Source: Ruminococcus sp.
GTDB taxonomy: Bacteria > Bacillota_A > Clostridia > Oscillospirales > Ruminococcaceae
Direction: 5' to 3'
DNA: 64,000 nucleotides
NCBI RefSeq assembly: GCF_016283395.1
Contig: NZ_JAEEMU010000039.1
Span: forward strand, 62,001 to 126,000
Part shown: positions 1-8,162 of the stretch, one piece after another
Position numbering within the stretch: position 1 is the stretch's first letter
How the letters are laid out: each line of letters starts with the position of its first letter
The notes under the pieces: model-generated
The model's input: only the letters and a program-made list of their open reading frames with translations
Databases searched by the model: none
Told to the model about the DNA's origin: nothing
Position numbers and translations under genes: made by a program

Positions 1-3000
1 CACTTGAAATACAGGGCTTTAAGTCCTTTCCAGACAAGATAAGCCTTACCTTTGACAAGGGACTTACCGCAGTTGTCGGACCTAACGGAAGCGGCAAGAG
101 CAATATCGGTGACTCTGTTCGCTGGGTACTTGGTGAACAGTCAACAAAGACTCTCCGCGGAAACAAAATGGAAGATGTAATCTTTTCGGGTACTGTTGCG
201 CGAAAGCCTATGGGATTTGCCGCAGTTACGCTGAATATAGACAATTCCGACAATACTCTCCCCGATATCGGTGATGAAGTTGCGGTTACACGTAAGCTTT
301 ACAGAAGCGGCGAGAGCGAGTACCTTATCAACGGAAAGTCCTGCCGATTGAAGGACATAAACGAGCTTTTCATGGACACAGGTCTGGGACGCGACGGCTA
401 CTCTATAATCGGACAGGGACGAATTGCCGAGATAGTAGGTGCAAAAAGCTCTGAACGCCGTGATATTTTTGAAGAAGCGGCAGGTATCTCAAAGTTCAGA
501 TACAAAAAGCTGGAAGCAGAGAGAAAGCTTACAGCCGCACAGGAAAACCTGCTTCGTCTGACGGATATACTCACCGAGCTTGAAGGCAGAGTCGAGCCCC
601 TGCGTATACAGTCGCAGAAGGCGGAGAAGTTCATAAAGCTTGCAGAAGAGCGTAAAAAGCTGGAAATATCCGTCTGGGTGACAAAGCTGGACGAGATGAA
701 GGTAAAGCTTGACGAATTGGAAAGCAAGATACTTGTCAGTAAGAACGAGTACGAGAACGTTGAAAACGACATTCAGCGTGAGGAGCAGAAAATAGCCGAC
801 GGCATACGCAAGATGCAGGAAAGCACCATGCGAGCCGACGAGCTCCGCCGCAAAATGCTTGAAGAGGAGCAGACGGCTTCGGAAATGAAGTCGGGCATAG
901 CCGTTCTCGAAAATGATATAAAGCACTGTAATGAAGCAGTTGAAGCTGCTCAGAAGAATATAGACAATGCCGAGGAAGCTAAGAAAGCTCTTGAAAATGA
1001 GCGTAAGGCAGCTGCCGATAAGCTTGCTGAGCTTGAAGCTCAGAAAAAGGCAATGGAAGAGGAGATAAAGGAAGCCGAGGAAAGCTTCCGCAGAGCTGAG
1101 AGCGAAAGCTCTAAGCTTGGCGATTCCGTTGACAAGGCAGGCAGCGAGATAAACGGACTTTACATCAAGCAGAGCGAGTACCGTTTTGCGATAGAGTCCT
1201 CAAAGCAGACCATAGCCGAGCAGACTGCAAGGCTTGCCGAGCTTCGTGAAAGCAGCGGCGACCTTGGTCAGAAGCTGAAAGAGTACGAAGCGCAGACCGA
1301 GAGCGTAAAGGCAGAAGCCGAAAAGAACAAGGCAAAAGCCGAGGAGATACGCAACAGGCTCAGCGGACTTGAAAGGCTTTTCAAGTCGCGCAGAGAGGGC
1401 TTCGAGCAGGCGAAAAACGACTTTGAACGCGCACTTTATGAACTGAAAGACAAGCAGCAGAGACGCAAGATACTTACCGATCTTGAAAACAACATGGAGG
1501 GCTTTGCAGGAAGCGTCAAGCAGGTGCTGAAAGCTTCAAAGCAGGGACGTATCGGCGGTATCTTCGGAACTGTGGCACAGAATATAAGCGTTGAGCCCGA
1601 GTACGCTGTGGCTGTTGAAACAGCACTGGGCGGTGCTATGCAGAATATCATCGTTGAAAACGAAGATATCGCAAAACGCTGCATACGCTTCCTTAAAGAG
1701 CAGAAAGCAGGCCGTGCAACATTCCTGCCCATAACCTCTGTAAAGGGCTATGAGCTCAAAGAGCAGGGACTTGAAAACTGCGAGGGCTTTGTTGCCAATG
1801 CCAACAAGATAGTAAAGTACGATCCGAAATTCAGCGGCATCATAGCTTCCCTGCTGGGACGTATAGTCATTGCCGAGGACATCGACACAGCTACCCTTAT
1901 CGCCAAGAAGTACGGATACAAGTTCAGGATAGTAACTCTTGACGGTCAAGTCATAAACGCAGGCGGTTCGTTCACAGGTGGTTCTGCACAGCGTTCGGGC
2001 GGTATAATAACCCGTAAGAACGAGATAGATACCCTTGATGCAGAGATAGCAAAGCTTGCTGACGAGCGTGATACTCTCCGTGAAAAGGCTGAGAAGCTCC
2101 GTGCGGAGTCCGAAAAGCTCAGATTTGACACAGAGGCTGCAAAGGAAGATCAGACAAAGTGCGAGGCAGAGAGAGTTCGCCTTGAAGCAGAGCTGAACAG
2201 CCTTGCTTCACTTGCAGAGCAGTTCCGCGCACAGTCTGAAAACTCCGAGAAGCTCAAAGCTGAAACAGAGCAGAAGATAGAAGCTGCAAAGCAGAACATC
2301 GAGGACTCTGAAAAGGCACTTGCCGACACCGATGAGGAGATACGCGTTGCCGAGGAAAAGCTTGCTCAGGGACAGGATATCCGCGAAAAGCTGAGATTGC
2401 AGAGAGCAGAGCTTTCCGACAAGCTCTCACAGCTCAAGATCAGAGGCATGGAGCTTGCAAAGGACGTTCAGGCTCAGGAGCTTGAGATAACTCGTATCGA
2501 CAGACGTGCCGAGGAGCTGAAATACGGTACTCATCAGTATGAAGAGGAGATATTCAGACAGCAGGAGCTTATCGGTCAGAAGAATAACGAGATAGAAGAT
2601 CTGAAACAGAAGCTTGCCGATTTCAAGGACAATACAGCATCTTACAATGCAGAGATACAACGTTGCCATGCAACTCATACCGAGCAGAACAGACTCGTCA
2701 ACGAGATGCAGAATGGTCTGAAAGCCATAAACGACTCCAAGGAAAAGCTTTCGGCAGAGGTCACAAGGCTTGAAGAACGCCGCGAGACTGTGTGCCGTGA
2801 TACGGATAATATCATAAGGCAGCTCATGGAAGTTTACGAGCTCACACGTTCCGAGGCTGTTGCTATGGCTGAGAAAATTGATGACATGATAGCTGCACAG
2901 GCAGAGCTTACTACAATAAAGAACAAGATACGCGCTCTCGGAAGTGTCAACGTAGACGCTATCGAGGAGTATAAGGAAGTATCCGAGCGTTACCGTTTTA

Positions 3001-3560
3001 TGTCGGAGCAGATAGCAGATGTTCAGAGATCTAAAGCAGAGCTTGAAAAGATAATCACCGACCTTACTGCCGAGATGTGCAGGATATTCTCGGAGAGCTT
3101 TGCAATAATCAATTCAAACTTCAAGAGCATATTCGTAGAGCTTTTCGGCGGCGGAAAGGCAGAGCTCATACTTACCGATCCCGAAAACGTACTTGAATCG
3201 GGCATAGAGATAAGCGTTGCACCTCCGGGAAAGGTCATCAAGAACCTTATCTCGCTTTCGGGTGGAGAGCAGTCCTTTGTTGCCATAGCTATTTACTTTG
3301 CTATTCTGAAACTCAGACCTGCGCCTTTCTGTATACTTGATGAGATCGACGCGGCTCTCGATGAAGTAAACGTAAGGAAGTATGCACAGTATCTGAAAAA
3401 ATTCACGGATACAACGCAGTTCGTCCTCGTAACTCACAGAAGAAGTGCGATGGAAGAAGCAAATGTGCTTTACGGTGTTACCATGCAGGAGGACGGAATA
3501 TCCAAGCTCCTTAAAATGGAACAGGTGGATTTCCAGGAGGACGTTGCTGATATTCAGTAA
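1..3560 (+). CDS. smc: Chromosome segregation ATPase SMC (5' end outside window)
   Basis: SMC is the ATPase core of the bacterial condensin (with ScpA/ScpB, encoded at 61256-62565) and compacts and segregates the chromosome. The reading frame is open from base 3, so only a few N-terminal residues are missing. Walker A GPNGSGKSN lies near base 78-104. Two long coiled coils (rich in E, K, A, Q) flank a hinge around bases 1545-2000 (GGIFGTVAQNI to GGSFTGGSAQRSGG). The C-terminal head has the ABC signature LSGGEQSF, Walker B FCILDEIDAALDE and the H-loop VLVTHRR. Length is normal for the family (about 1185 residues). The next gene, ftsY, follows 59 bp later, a common clostridial order. Confidence 0.97.
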   Translation, partial: LEIQGFKSFPDKISLTFDKGLTAVVGPNGSGKSNIGDSVRWVLGEQSTKTLRGNKMEDVIFSGTVARKPMGFAAVTLNIDNSDNTLPDIGDEVAVTRKLYRSGESEYLINGKSCRLKDINELFMDTGLGRDGYSIIGQGRIAEIVGAKSSERRDIFEEAAGISKFRYKKLEAERKLTAAQENLLRLTDILTELEGRVEPLRIQSQKAEKFIKLAEERKKLEISVWVTKLDEMKVKLDELESKILVSKNEYENVENDIQREEQKIADGIRKMQESTMRADELRRKMLEEEQTASEMKSGIAVLENDIKHCNEAVEAAQKNIDNAEEAKKALENERKAAADKLAELEAQKKAMEEEIKEAEESFRRAESESSKLGDSVDKAGSEINGLYIKQSEYRFAIESSKQTIAEQTARLAELRESSGDLGQKLKEYEAQTESVKAEAEKNKAKAEEIRNRLSGLERLFKSRREGFEQAKNDFERALYELKDKQQRRKILTDLENNMEGFAGSVKQVLKASKQGRIGGIFGTVAQNISVEPEYAVAVETALGGAMQNIIVENEDIAKRCIRFLKEQKAGRATFLPITSVKGYELKEQGLENCEGFVANANKIVKYDPKFSGIIASLLGRIVIAEDIDTATLIAKKYGYKFRIVTLDGQVINAGGSFTGGSAQRSGGIITRKNEIDTLDAEIAKLADERDTLREKAEKLRAESEKLRFDTEAAKEDQTKCEAERVRLEAELNSLASLAEQFRAQSENSEKLKAETEQKIEAAKQNIEDSEKALADTDEEIRVAEEKLAQGQDIREKLRLQRAELSDKLSQLKIRGMELAKDVQAQELEITRIDRRAEELKYGTHQYEEEIFRQQELIGQKNNEIEDLKQKLADFKDNTASYNAEIQRCHATHTEQNRLVNEMQNGLKAINDSKEKLSAEVTRLEERRETVCRDTDNIIRQLMEVYELTRSEAVAMAEKIDDMIAAQAELTTIKNKIRALGSVNVDAIEEYKEVSERYRFMSEQIADVQRSKAELEKIITDLTAEMCRIFSESFAIINSNFKSIFVELFGGGKAELILTDPENVLESGIEISVAPPGKVIKNLISLSGGEQSFVAIAIYFAILKLRPAPFCILDEIDAALDEVNVRKYAQYLKKFTDTTQFVLVTHRRSAMEEANVLYGVTMQEDGISKLLKMEQVDFQEDVADIQ

Positions 3561-3619
3561 GGTGTCACATTTTGATATTTTGATATGTTATATAATATAG
3601 ACCACGTTTGGAGGATATA

Positions 3620-4981
3620 ATGGGACTTTTTTCTAAAATTGCCAGCGGTCTGAGAAAGACCAAGGATTTCCTTTTCGGAGGTATCCAGAGAGTACTCAAC
3701 TCGTTTACCGTAATTGACGAGGACCTTTTCGACCAGCTCGAAGAGCAGATGATAATGAGCGATATCGGCGTTGAGACCTCTGAGGAGATATGCGACAGAC
3801 TTCGCAAGAAGATAAAGGAGCGCGGTATAACCGATCCAAAGGAGATAATGGGACTTATCCACGAGGTCATCTCCGAGATAATGGGCGATGATACAGGACT
3901 TGACCTTTCCGTATCACCTGCTGTTATTATGGTCATCGGTGTAAACGGAGCAGGCAAGACTACAACTATCGGCAAGCTCTGTCACCAGTTCAAGCAGGAG
4001 GGCAAGAAGGTCCTCGTTGCTGCTGCCGATACCTTCCGTGCAGCTGCTATTGACCAGCTTGAGGTATGGACTCAGCGAGCAGGAGTAGATATCGTAAAAC
4101 ACGCAGAGGGCTCTGACCCCGGAGCTGTAGTATACGATGCTCTTGAAGCTGCAAAGGCAAGAGAGTGCGATGTAGTTGTTATCGACACCGCAGGACGCCT
4201 CCACAACAAGAAGAACCTCATGGAGGAGCTTAAAAAGATAAACCGTATCATCGACAACAAGGCAGGAGAGTGCTCACGTGAGATACTCCTTGTGCTCGAT
4301 GCCACAACAGGACAGAATGCGGTAAATCAGGCTAAGCTTTTCAGCGAGACAGCACCTATCACAGGTATCGTGCTCACAAAGCTTGACGGTACGGCAAAAG
4401 GCGGTATCGTTATCTCCATAAAGAATGAGCTTGGAATACCAGTAAAGCTCATAGGTGTGGGCGAAAAGATAGACGACTTACAGCCATTTGACAGCAATAT
4501 GTTCGTTGATGCTCTCTTTGCTTCACCCGAACAGCTCGAAGAGCTTGCAGAAGAGGAAGAAGCTGCTGAGGCATACGATGAAGATGAATACGAGGAAGAG
4601 ACAGAGGACGACAACACTGTTGAAGTTGACGGCGTAAAGGGCTATTACAACGAATACGGCGCATTTATTCCTTATGCAGAGGACGAAGAAGATGAAGAAG
4701 AGTCCTATGACGAGGAATACGAAGAGGAAGAGACTGAGGAAGAATACGAAGAAGAGTTGGAAGATGAGTCCGAATATGAGTATGAGGAAGAGTCTGACGA
4801 TGATGCTGATGATGATACAGACGAGGCTGACGACAGCGAGCTGACCGAAGATGAAGAAGAGTCAGACGAAGAGGACGAAGCTGAGGACGAGGCAGAAGAA
4901 AGCGAAGCTCCTGCTGAGCCTGAGAAGAAGAAAAAGCGCGGATTCTTCAGCAGACTGTTCGGAGGTAAGGACGATGATTAA
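3620..4981 (+). CDS. ftsY: Signal recognition particle receptor FtsY with acidic C-terminal extension
   Basis: SRP-receptor GTPase that docks SRP-ribosome complexes at the membrane. A GGAGG at 3610-3614 places the start at ATG 3620, not the upstream in-frame TTG. The N-terminal amphipathic stretch MGLFSKIASGLRKTKDFLFG is followed by a complete NG domain: G1 GVNGAGKTTT, DTFRAAAIDQLE, G3 DTAGR, G4 TKLDGTAKGG, and GVGEKIDDLQPFD. NG ends near residue 305. About 130 further residues are nearly all D/E with scattered Y, then a basic amphipathic tail KKKKRGFFSRLFGGKDDD. In E. coli the acidic domain is N-terminal; here it is C-terminal (see findings). Overlaps rdgB by 8 bp. Confidence 0.97.
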   Translation: MGLFSKIASGLRKTKDFLFGGIQRVLNSFTVIDEDLFDQLEEQMIMSDIGVETSEEICDRLRKKIKERGITDPKEIMGLIHEVISEIMGDDTGLDLSVSPAVIMVIGVNGAGKTTTIGKLCHQFKQEGKKVLVAAADTFRAAAIDQLEVWTQRAGVDIVKHAEGSDPGAVVYDALEAAKARECDVVVIDTAGRLHNKKNLMEELKKINRIIDNKAGECSREILLVLDATTGQNAVNQAKLFSETAPITGIVLTKLDGTAKGGIVISIKNELGIPVKLIGVGEKIDDLQPFDSNMFVDALFASPEQLEELAEEEEAAEAYDEDEYEEETEDDNTVEVDGVKGYYNEYGAFIPYAEDEEDEEESYDEEYEEEETEEEYEEELEDESEYEYEEESDDDADDDTDEADDSELTEDEEESDEEDEAEDEAEESEAPAEPEKKKKRGFFSRLFGGKDDD

Positions 4982-5555
4982 GCAGCTGGTAATGGCTACG
5001 AACAACGCTAACAAGCTCCGTGAGGCAAGAGAGATACTTGCTCCCCTCGGTATAGAGGTGCTCTCTCAGCGTGAAGCAGGTGCAAACTGCGACCCTGAAG
5101 AAAACGGCACTACCTTTGCGGAAAATGCACTTATAAAGGCAAAGGCTGTATATGAAGCCGTTGGACTTCCGACTATTGCTGATGACAGTGGTCTCTGTGT
5201 TGTTGCCCTTGACGGCAGACCAGGGGTGTATTCCGCAAGATATGCTCCTGAGGGACAGCACTGCGCAAAACTCCTTGAGGAGATGAAGGACGTCCCTGAG
5301 GATAAGAGAACGGCTTCATTCAATTGCAGTATCGCCTATATTGACGCTGATGAGATCAAAGTAGTAGGCGGCGGCTGTATAGGACGTATCGGTTATGAGC
5401 AGTGCGGAACAAATGGTTTCGGCTATGATCCTGTTTTCATGGTAGGAGATAAAAGCATGGCTGAACTTACTGCGGAGGAAAAGAACGCTATAAGTCACAG
5501 AGGTGCAGCTTTAAGAGAGTTGTACAAGTATCTTAAAGAAAGATTTGGTGATTGA
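4974..5555 (+). CDS. rdgB: XTP/dITP diphosphatase (RdgB/HAM1 family)
   Basis: House-cleaning nucleotide pyrophosphatase that hydrolyses ITP/XTP and deoxy forms to monophosphates, keeping them out of nucleic acids. Start ATG 4974 follows GGAGG (4961-4965) inside the ftsY end, overlapping it by 8 bp. Family motifs are all present: ATNNANKLREAREIL (substrate/phosphate loop), FAENALIKAKAV, ADDSGLCVVALDGRPGVYSA, GYDPVF and SHRGAALREL near the C-terminus. Length 193 residues is typical. Its stop is directly followed by the ATG of yhbY, indicating translational coupling. Confidence 0.96.
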   Translation: MIKQLVMATNNANKLREAREILAPLGIEVLSQREAGANCDPEENGTTFAENALIKAKAVYEAVGLPTIADDSGLCVVALDGRPGVYSARYAPEGQHCAKLLEEMKDVPEDKRTASFNCSIAYIDADEIKVVGGGCIGRIGYEQCGTNGFGYDPVFMVGDKSMAELTAEEKNAISHRGAALRELYKYLKERFGD

Positions 5556-5858
5556 ATGTTAACAAGCAAACAGAGAGCGTACCTGCGCGGTATCGCTTCA
5601 ACATATGAGACCATATATCAGGTTGGCAAGGGCGGAGTCACAGAGGCTATGTGCAAGGATATTGCAGAGGCACTCCGCAAGAGAGAGCTTATAAAGCTGA
5701 GAGTCCTTGATAATTCGGGTTGGACTGCTAGAGAAGCGGCCGATGCTATCGCAGAGCAGACAGACTCCGATGTAGTACAGGTCATAGGCAATAAATTCGT
5801 GCTTTTCAAGCGCAACGAGAAAGACCCTGTTATCGAAAATATCCCCAAGGCAAAGTAA
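5556..5858 (+). CDS. yhbY: YhbY-type CRM-domain RNA-binding protein
   Basis: Small single-domain CRM protein; relatives associate with pre-50S ribosomal particles. The start MLTSKQRAYLRGIA and the loop YQVGKGGVTEAM match the KH-like CRM fold, where the GxxG-like loop contacts RNA; VVQVIGNKFVLFKRN ends the domain. 100 residues, normal size. The ATG abuts the rdgB stop. In Firmicutes yhbY commonly sits just upstream of nadD-yqeK-rsfS, as it does here with two extra genes inserted. Confidence 0.93.
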   Translation: MLTSKQRAYLRGIASTYETIYQVGKGGVTEAMCKDIAEALRKRELIKLRVLDNSGWTAREAADAIAEQTDSDVVQVIGNKFVLFKRNEKDPVIENIPKAK

Positions 5859-5861
5859 GTC

Positions 5862-6557
5862 ATGAAGGTACTGATAATAAGCGGTACGAACCACAAGGGC
5901 TCGACCTACAGTATCGGACGGTTGGTTGCTGAAAAGCTGACTAAAGCAGAAAATATCAGCGAGGTATTCCTGCCACGTGATTTTGATGAGTTCTGCTGCG
6001 GCTGTACCAATTGCTTCACAAAGTCAGCCGATAAATGTCCTCACTATGCAAAGCTGCGCCCCATAACGGAGCTTATAGACGCTGCCGATGTGCTGATACT
6101 TACATCTCCCGTGTACGTATATCACTGCACAGGTCAGATGAAGGCTCTCCTCGACCACTACGGCTGGCGTTGGATGTCGCACCGTCCTGACGAGAGAATG
6201 TTCAGCAAGCAGGCTGTAGTTGTGGCAACAGCTGCGGGTGCAGGTATGAAGTCAACAATGAAGGATATGGCTGACAGCTGTTTCTTCTGGGGAATACCTC
6301 AGACCTACAAGCTTGGAAAGGCTGTAAGAGCAGTTGACTGGAACAGCGTTTCTCCCAAGATGAAAGACAGCATTAACGCAAAAGCCGACAGTATCGCCAA
6401 AAAGATAATGAAAAGGCAGGGAAAAGTACCTGTCGGCATAAAAACAAGGGCGTTTTTCAAGATAATGAGCCTTATACAGCGTAACGGTTGGTGTAAGGCT
6501 GATATGGACTACTGGAAGGAAAAGGGCTGGACAGGCAGCAAACGCCCGTGGAAATGA
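5862..6557 (+). CDS. Flavodoxin-like NAD(P)H-dependent oxidoreductase
   Basis: Predicted FMN-dependent reductase of the NADPH-dependent FMN reductase/flavodoxin-like fold. The N-terminus MKVLIISGTNHKGSTYSIGR is a beta strand followed by a phosphate-binding loop, and ADVLILTSPVYVYHCTGQMK matches the second flavin loop of iron-sulfur-flavoprotein-like reductases. CCGCTNCFTKSADKC supplies clustered cysteines between them, as in multimeric flavodoxin WrbA/iron-sulfur flavoprotein relatives, but the spacing does not prove a cluster. The C-terminal 60 residues (KIMKRQGKVP onward) are basic. Substrate unknown. It sits 3 bp after yhbY in the same operon. Confidence 0.8.
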   Translation: MKVLIISGTNHKGSTYSIGRLVAEKLTKAENISEVFLPRDFDEFCCGCTNCFTKSADKCPHYAKLRPITELIDAADVLILTSPVYVYHCTGQMKALLDHYGWRWMSHRPDERMFSKQAVVVATAAGAGMKSTMKDMADSCFFWGIPQTYKLGKAVRAVDWNSVSPKMKDSINAKADSIAKKIMKRQGKVPVGIKTRAFFKIMSLIQRNGWCKADMDYWKEKGWTGSKRPWK

Positions 6558-6570
6558 AAGAAGTGATCTT

Positions 6571-6915
6571 ATGATACTTTACAGACCTGTTGGATATGCT
6601 GAGCTAAAGCTTATCGCGGACAGCGGTTACAGTGAGTTTCCGCCGAGACTTCCCGAACAGCCTATTTTTTATCCTGTTCTCAATGAGAAATATGCTGCGG
6701 AGATAGCTCTTAAATGGAATGTAAGGGATACTTCTGAGCATAAGGGATATATAACACGCTTTGAAGTCGATGATGATTATTGCCGCAGATTTGAGGTACA
6801 GACTGTAGGCAAAAGCTATCATCAGGAGCTGTGGGTGCCTGCTGAGGAGCTTGCGGAGTTCAACAGCCATATTATCGGTAAAATAGAAGTGATAAAAGAA
6901 TTCGGAAATGAATGA
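6571..6915 (+). CDS. Small conserved protein, ADP-ribosylation/crystallin J1-annotated type
   Basis: A 114-residue protein. It resembles short proteins that databases label ADP-ribosylation/crystallin J1: LYRPVGYAELKLIADSG at the start, FPPRLPEQPIFYPVLNE, then GYITRFEVDDDYCRRFEVQT and HQELWVPAEELAEFN. That label is from recall of similar sequences; no ADP-ribosylglycohydrolase metal motif can be seen, so the name should not be read as function. No signal peptide or membrane segment. The RBS is weak (AGAAGTGA). It is co-directional with, and 13 bp from, the flavodoxin-like gene and precedes nadD by 26 bp. Confidence 0.75.
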   Translation: MILYRPVGYAELKLIADSGYSEFPPRLPEQPIFYPVLNEKYAAEIALKWNVRDTSEHKGYITRFEVDDDYCRRFEVQTVGKSYHQELWVPAEELAEFNSHIIGKIEVIKEFGNE

Positions 6916-6941
6916 GTATATAACGGCATAGGAGGTGCAGA

Positions 6942-8162
6942 ATGAAGATAGGAATATACGGTGGAAGCTTCAATCCCGTTCACAACGGACATATTCATCT
7001 TGCCAATACGGCTGTTGAGGAGTTCGGACTGGACAGGCTGTATCTTCTTCCGTCAAAGAAATCTCCGCACCGTTCCAGTGCTGAATATGCTCCCGATGAG
7101 GACAGGCTTGAAATGCTGCGGCTCGCGGCTAAAGCCAATGATAAGCTGTTTGTAAGCGATTACGAGATAAAGAGTGACCGAGTGAGCTACACTATTTACA
7201 CAGTGGAGCATTTCCGCAGCGTATTTCCCGATGATGAGCTGTTTCTCCTTGTGGGAAGCGATATGCTCCTCAGCTTTGATACATGGTACCGCTTTGAAGA
7301 GATACTTGCAAATGTAACACTTTGTGTAGTTTCACGGGAAAGCGGTGATATGGCAGAACTGAAAAAAAAAGCAGAGGAACTTGGAAAATTTGGCAAAATA
7401 CAGGTATCTGAGGCTGCTCCGACAGTGATATCCAGCACTGAGGTCAGAAAAAAAATTGCTAAAAACAAGGATTTCTCTTGCTATCTTGACGAAAATGTAG
7501 TACAATATATAAGATTGAAGGGATTATATTCGGTACGAGGTGAAGAAAAATTGCTGTATAACCCCGATGAAAAAAAGAAATACCTTAAAAATTGTCTTTC
7601 TGCGAAAAGATTCACACATTCGATGAATGTTGCAGCAGAGTGCAGAAAGCTTGCTGAAAAATACGGTGAAGACCCCGATAAGGCTTATTTTGCGGGACTT
7701 CTTCATGATATATGTAAGGAAATGCCCGATGATGTGCAGAAAGAACTGGTCATGAGCAGCGGATATACTGTATGCCGTGAAGAGCTTGAGACACGTTCGC
7801 TGTGGCACGGAATCGCAGGAGCATATTTTATCAAAAAAGAATTCGGTGTTGAGGACATAGATATACTCAATTCCATAAGATTTCATACAGTTGGCAGAGC
7901 AGGTATGTCACGCCTTGAAGAGATAGTATATATGGGCGACCTGATATCTGCCGAGAGAGATTATAAAGATGTAGACAAGATGCGTAAGCTGGCATATGCT
8001 GACCTTAATGCAGCTATGAGGGAAGCATTCGCATTTTCTATGAAGTCTGTAATTAAAAAAGGCGGAGTTATACCGATTTGTACCGCTGAGGGATATAATT
8101 TTTATACAAGACTTTTGAAAGAAGAGAAAATTGATAGCAATTTGAAAAGAGGACTCAAATGA
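6942..8162 (+). CDS. nadD: Nicotinate-nucleotide adenylyltransferase fused to YqeK-type HD hydrolase
   Basis: Residues 1 to about 195 are NadD, which makes deamido-NAD from NaMN and ATP: GGSFNPVHNGH (nucleotidyl-transferase HxGH-type motif), LLVGSDMLLSFDTW, and ISSTEVRKKI. After a short linker, residues about 210-395 are an HD-domain phosphohydrolase of the YqeK type (symmetrical Ap4A hydrolase family): RFTHSMNVA, AGLLHDICKE (HD), SLWHGIAGA and IVYMGDLIS. In most Firmicutes these are two adjacent genes; here a single uninterrupted frame joins them. An RBS (GGAGG) is 6 nt before the ATG. Its last bases overlap the next ATG (ATGA), so LCP translation is coupled. Confidence 0.95.
   Translation: MKIGIYGGSFNPVHNGHIHLANTAVEEFGLDRLYLLPSKKSPHRSSAEYAPDEDRLEMLRLAAKANDKLFVSDYEIKSDRVSYTIYTVEHFRSVFPDDELFLLVGSDMLLSFDTWYRFEEILANVTLCVVSRESGDMAELKKKAEELGKFGKIQVSEAAPTVISSTEVRKKIAKNKDFSCYLDENVVQYIRLKGLYSVRGEEKLLYNPDEKKKYLKNCLSAKRFTHSMNVAAECRKLAEKYGEDPDKAYFAGLLHDICKEMPDDVQKELVMSSGYTVCREELETRSLWHGIAGAYFIKKEFGVEDIDILNSIRFHTVGRAGMSRLEEIVYMGDLISAERDYKDVDKMRKLAYADLNAAMREAFAFSMKSVIKKGGVIPICTAEGYNFYTRLLKEEKIDSNLKRGLK

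Noticed and set aside
3565..3600. Promoter for ftsY
   Set aside because: TATAAT at 3591-3596 exists, but the only -35-like TTGATA is 13 nt away and the region is AT-rich throughout; readthrough from smc explains expression.
3608..3619. TTG start for ftsY
   Set aside because: The TTG overlaps the GGAGG Shine-Dalgarno; ATG 3620 has proper spacing and the typical FtsY N-terminus.
4327..4664. Serine-rich minus-strand open frame opposite the ftsY tail
   Set aside because: It is the complement of the acidic GAA/GAG/GAC repeats and has no RBS or homology.
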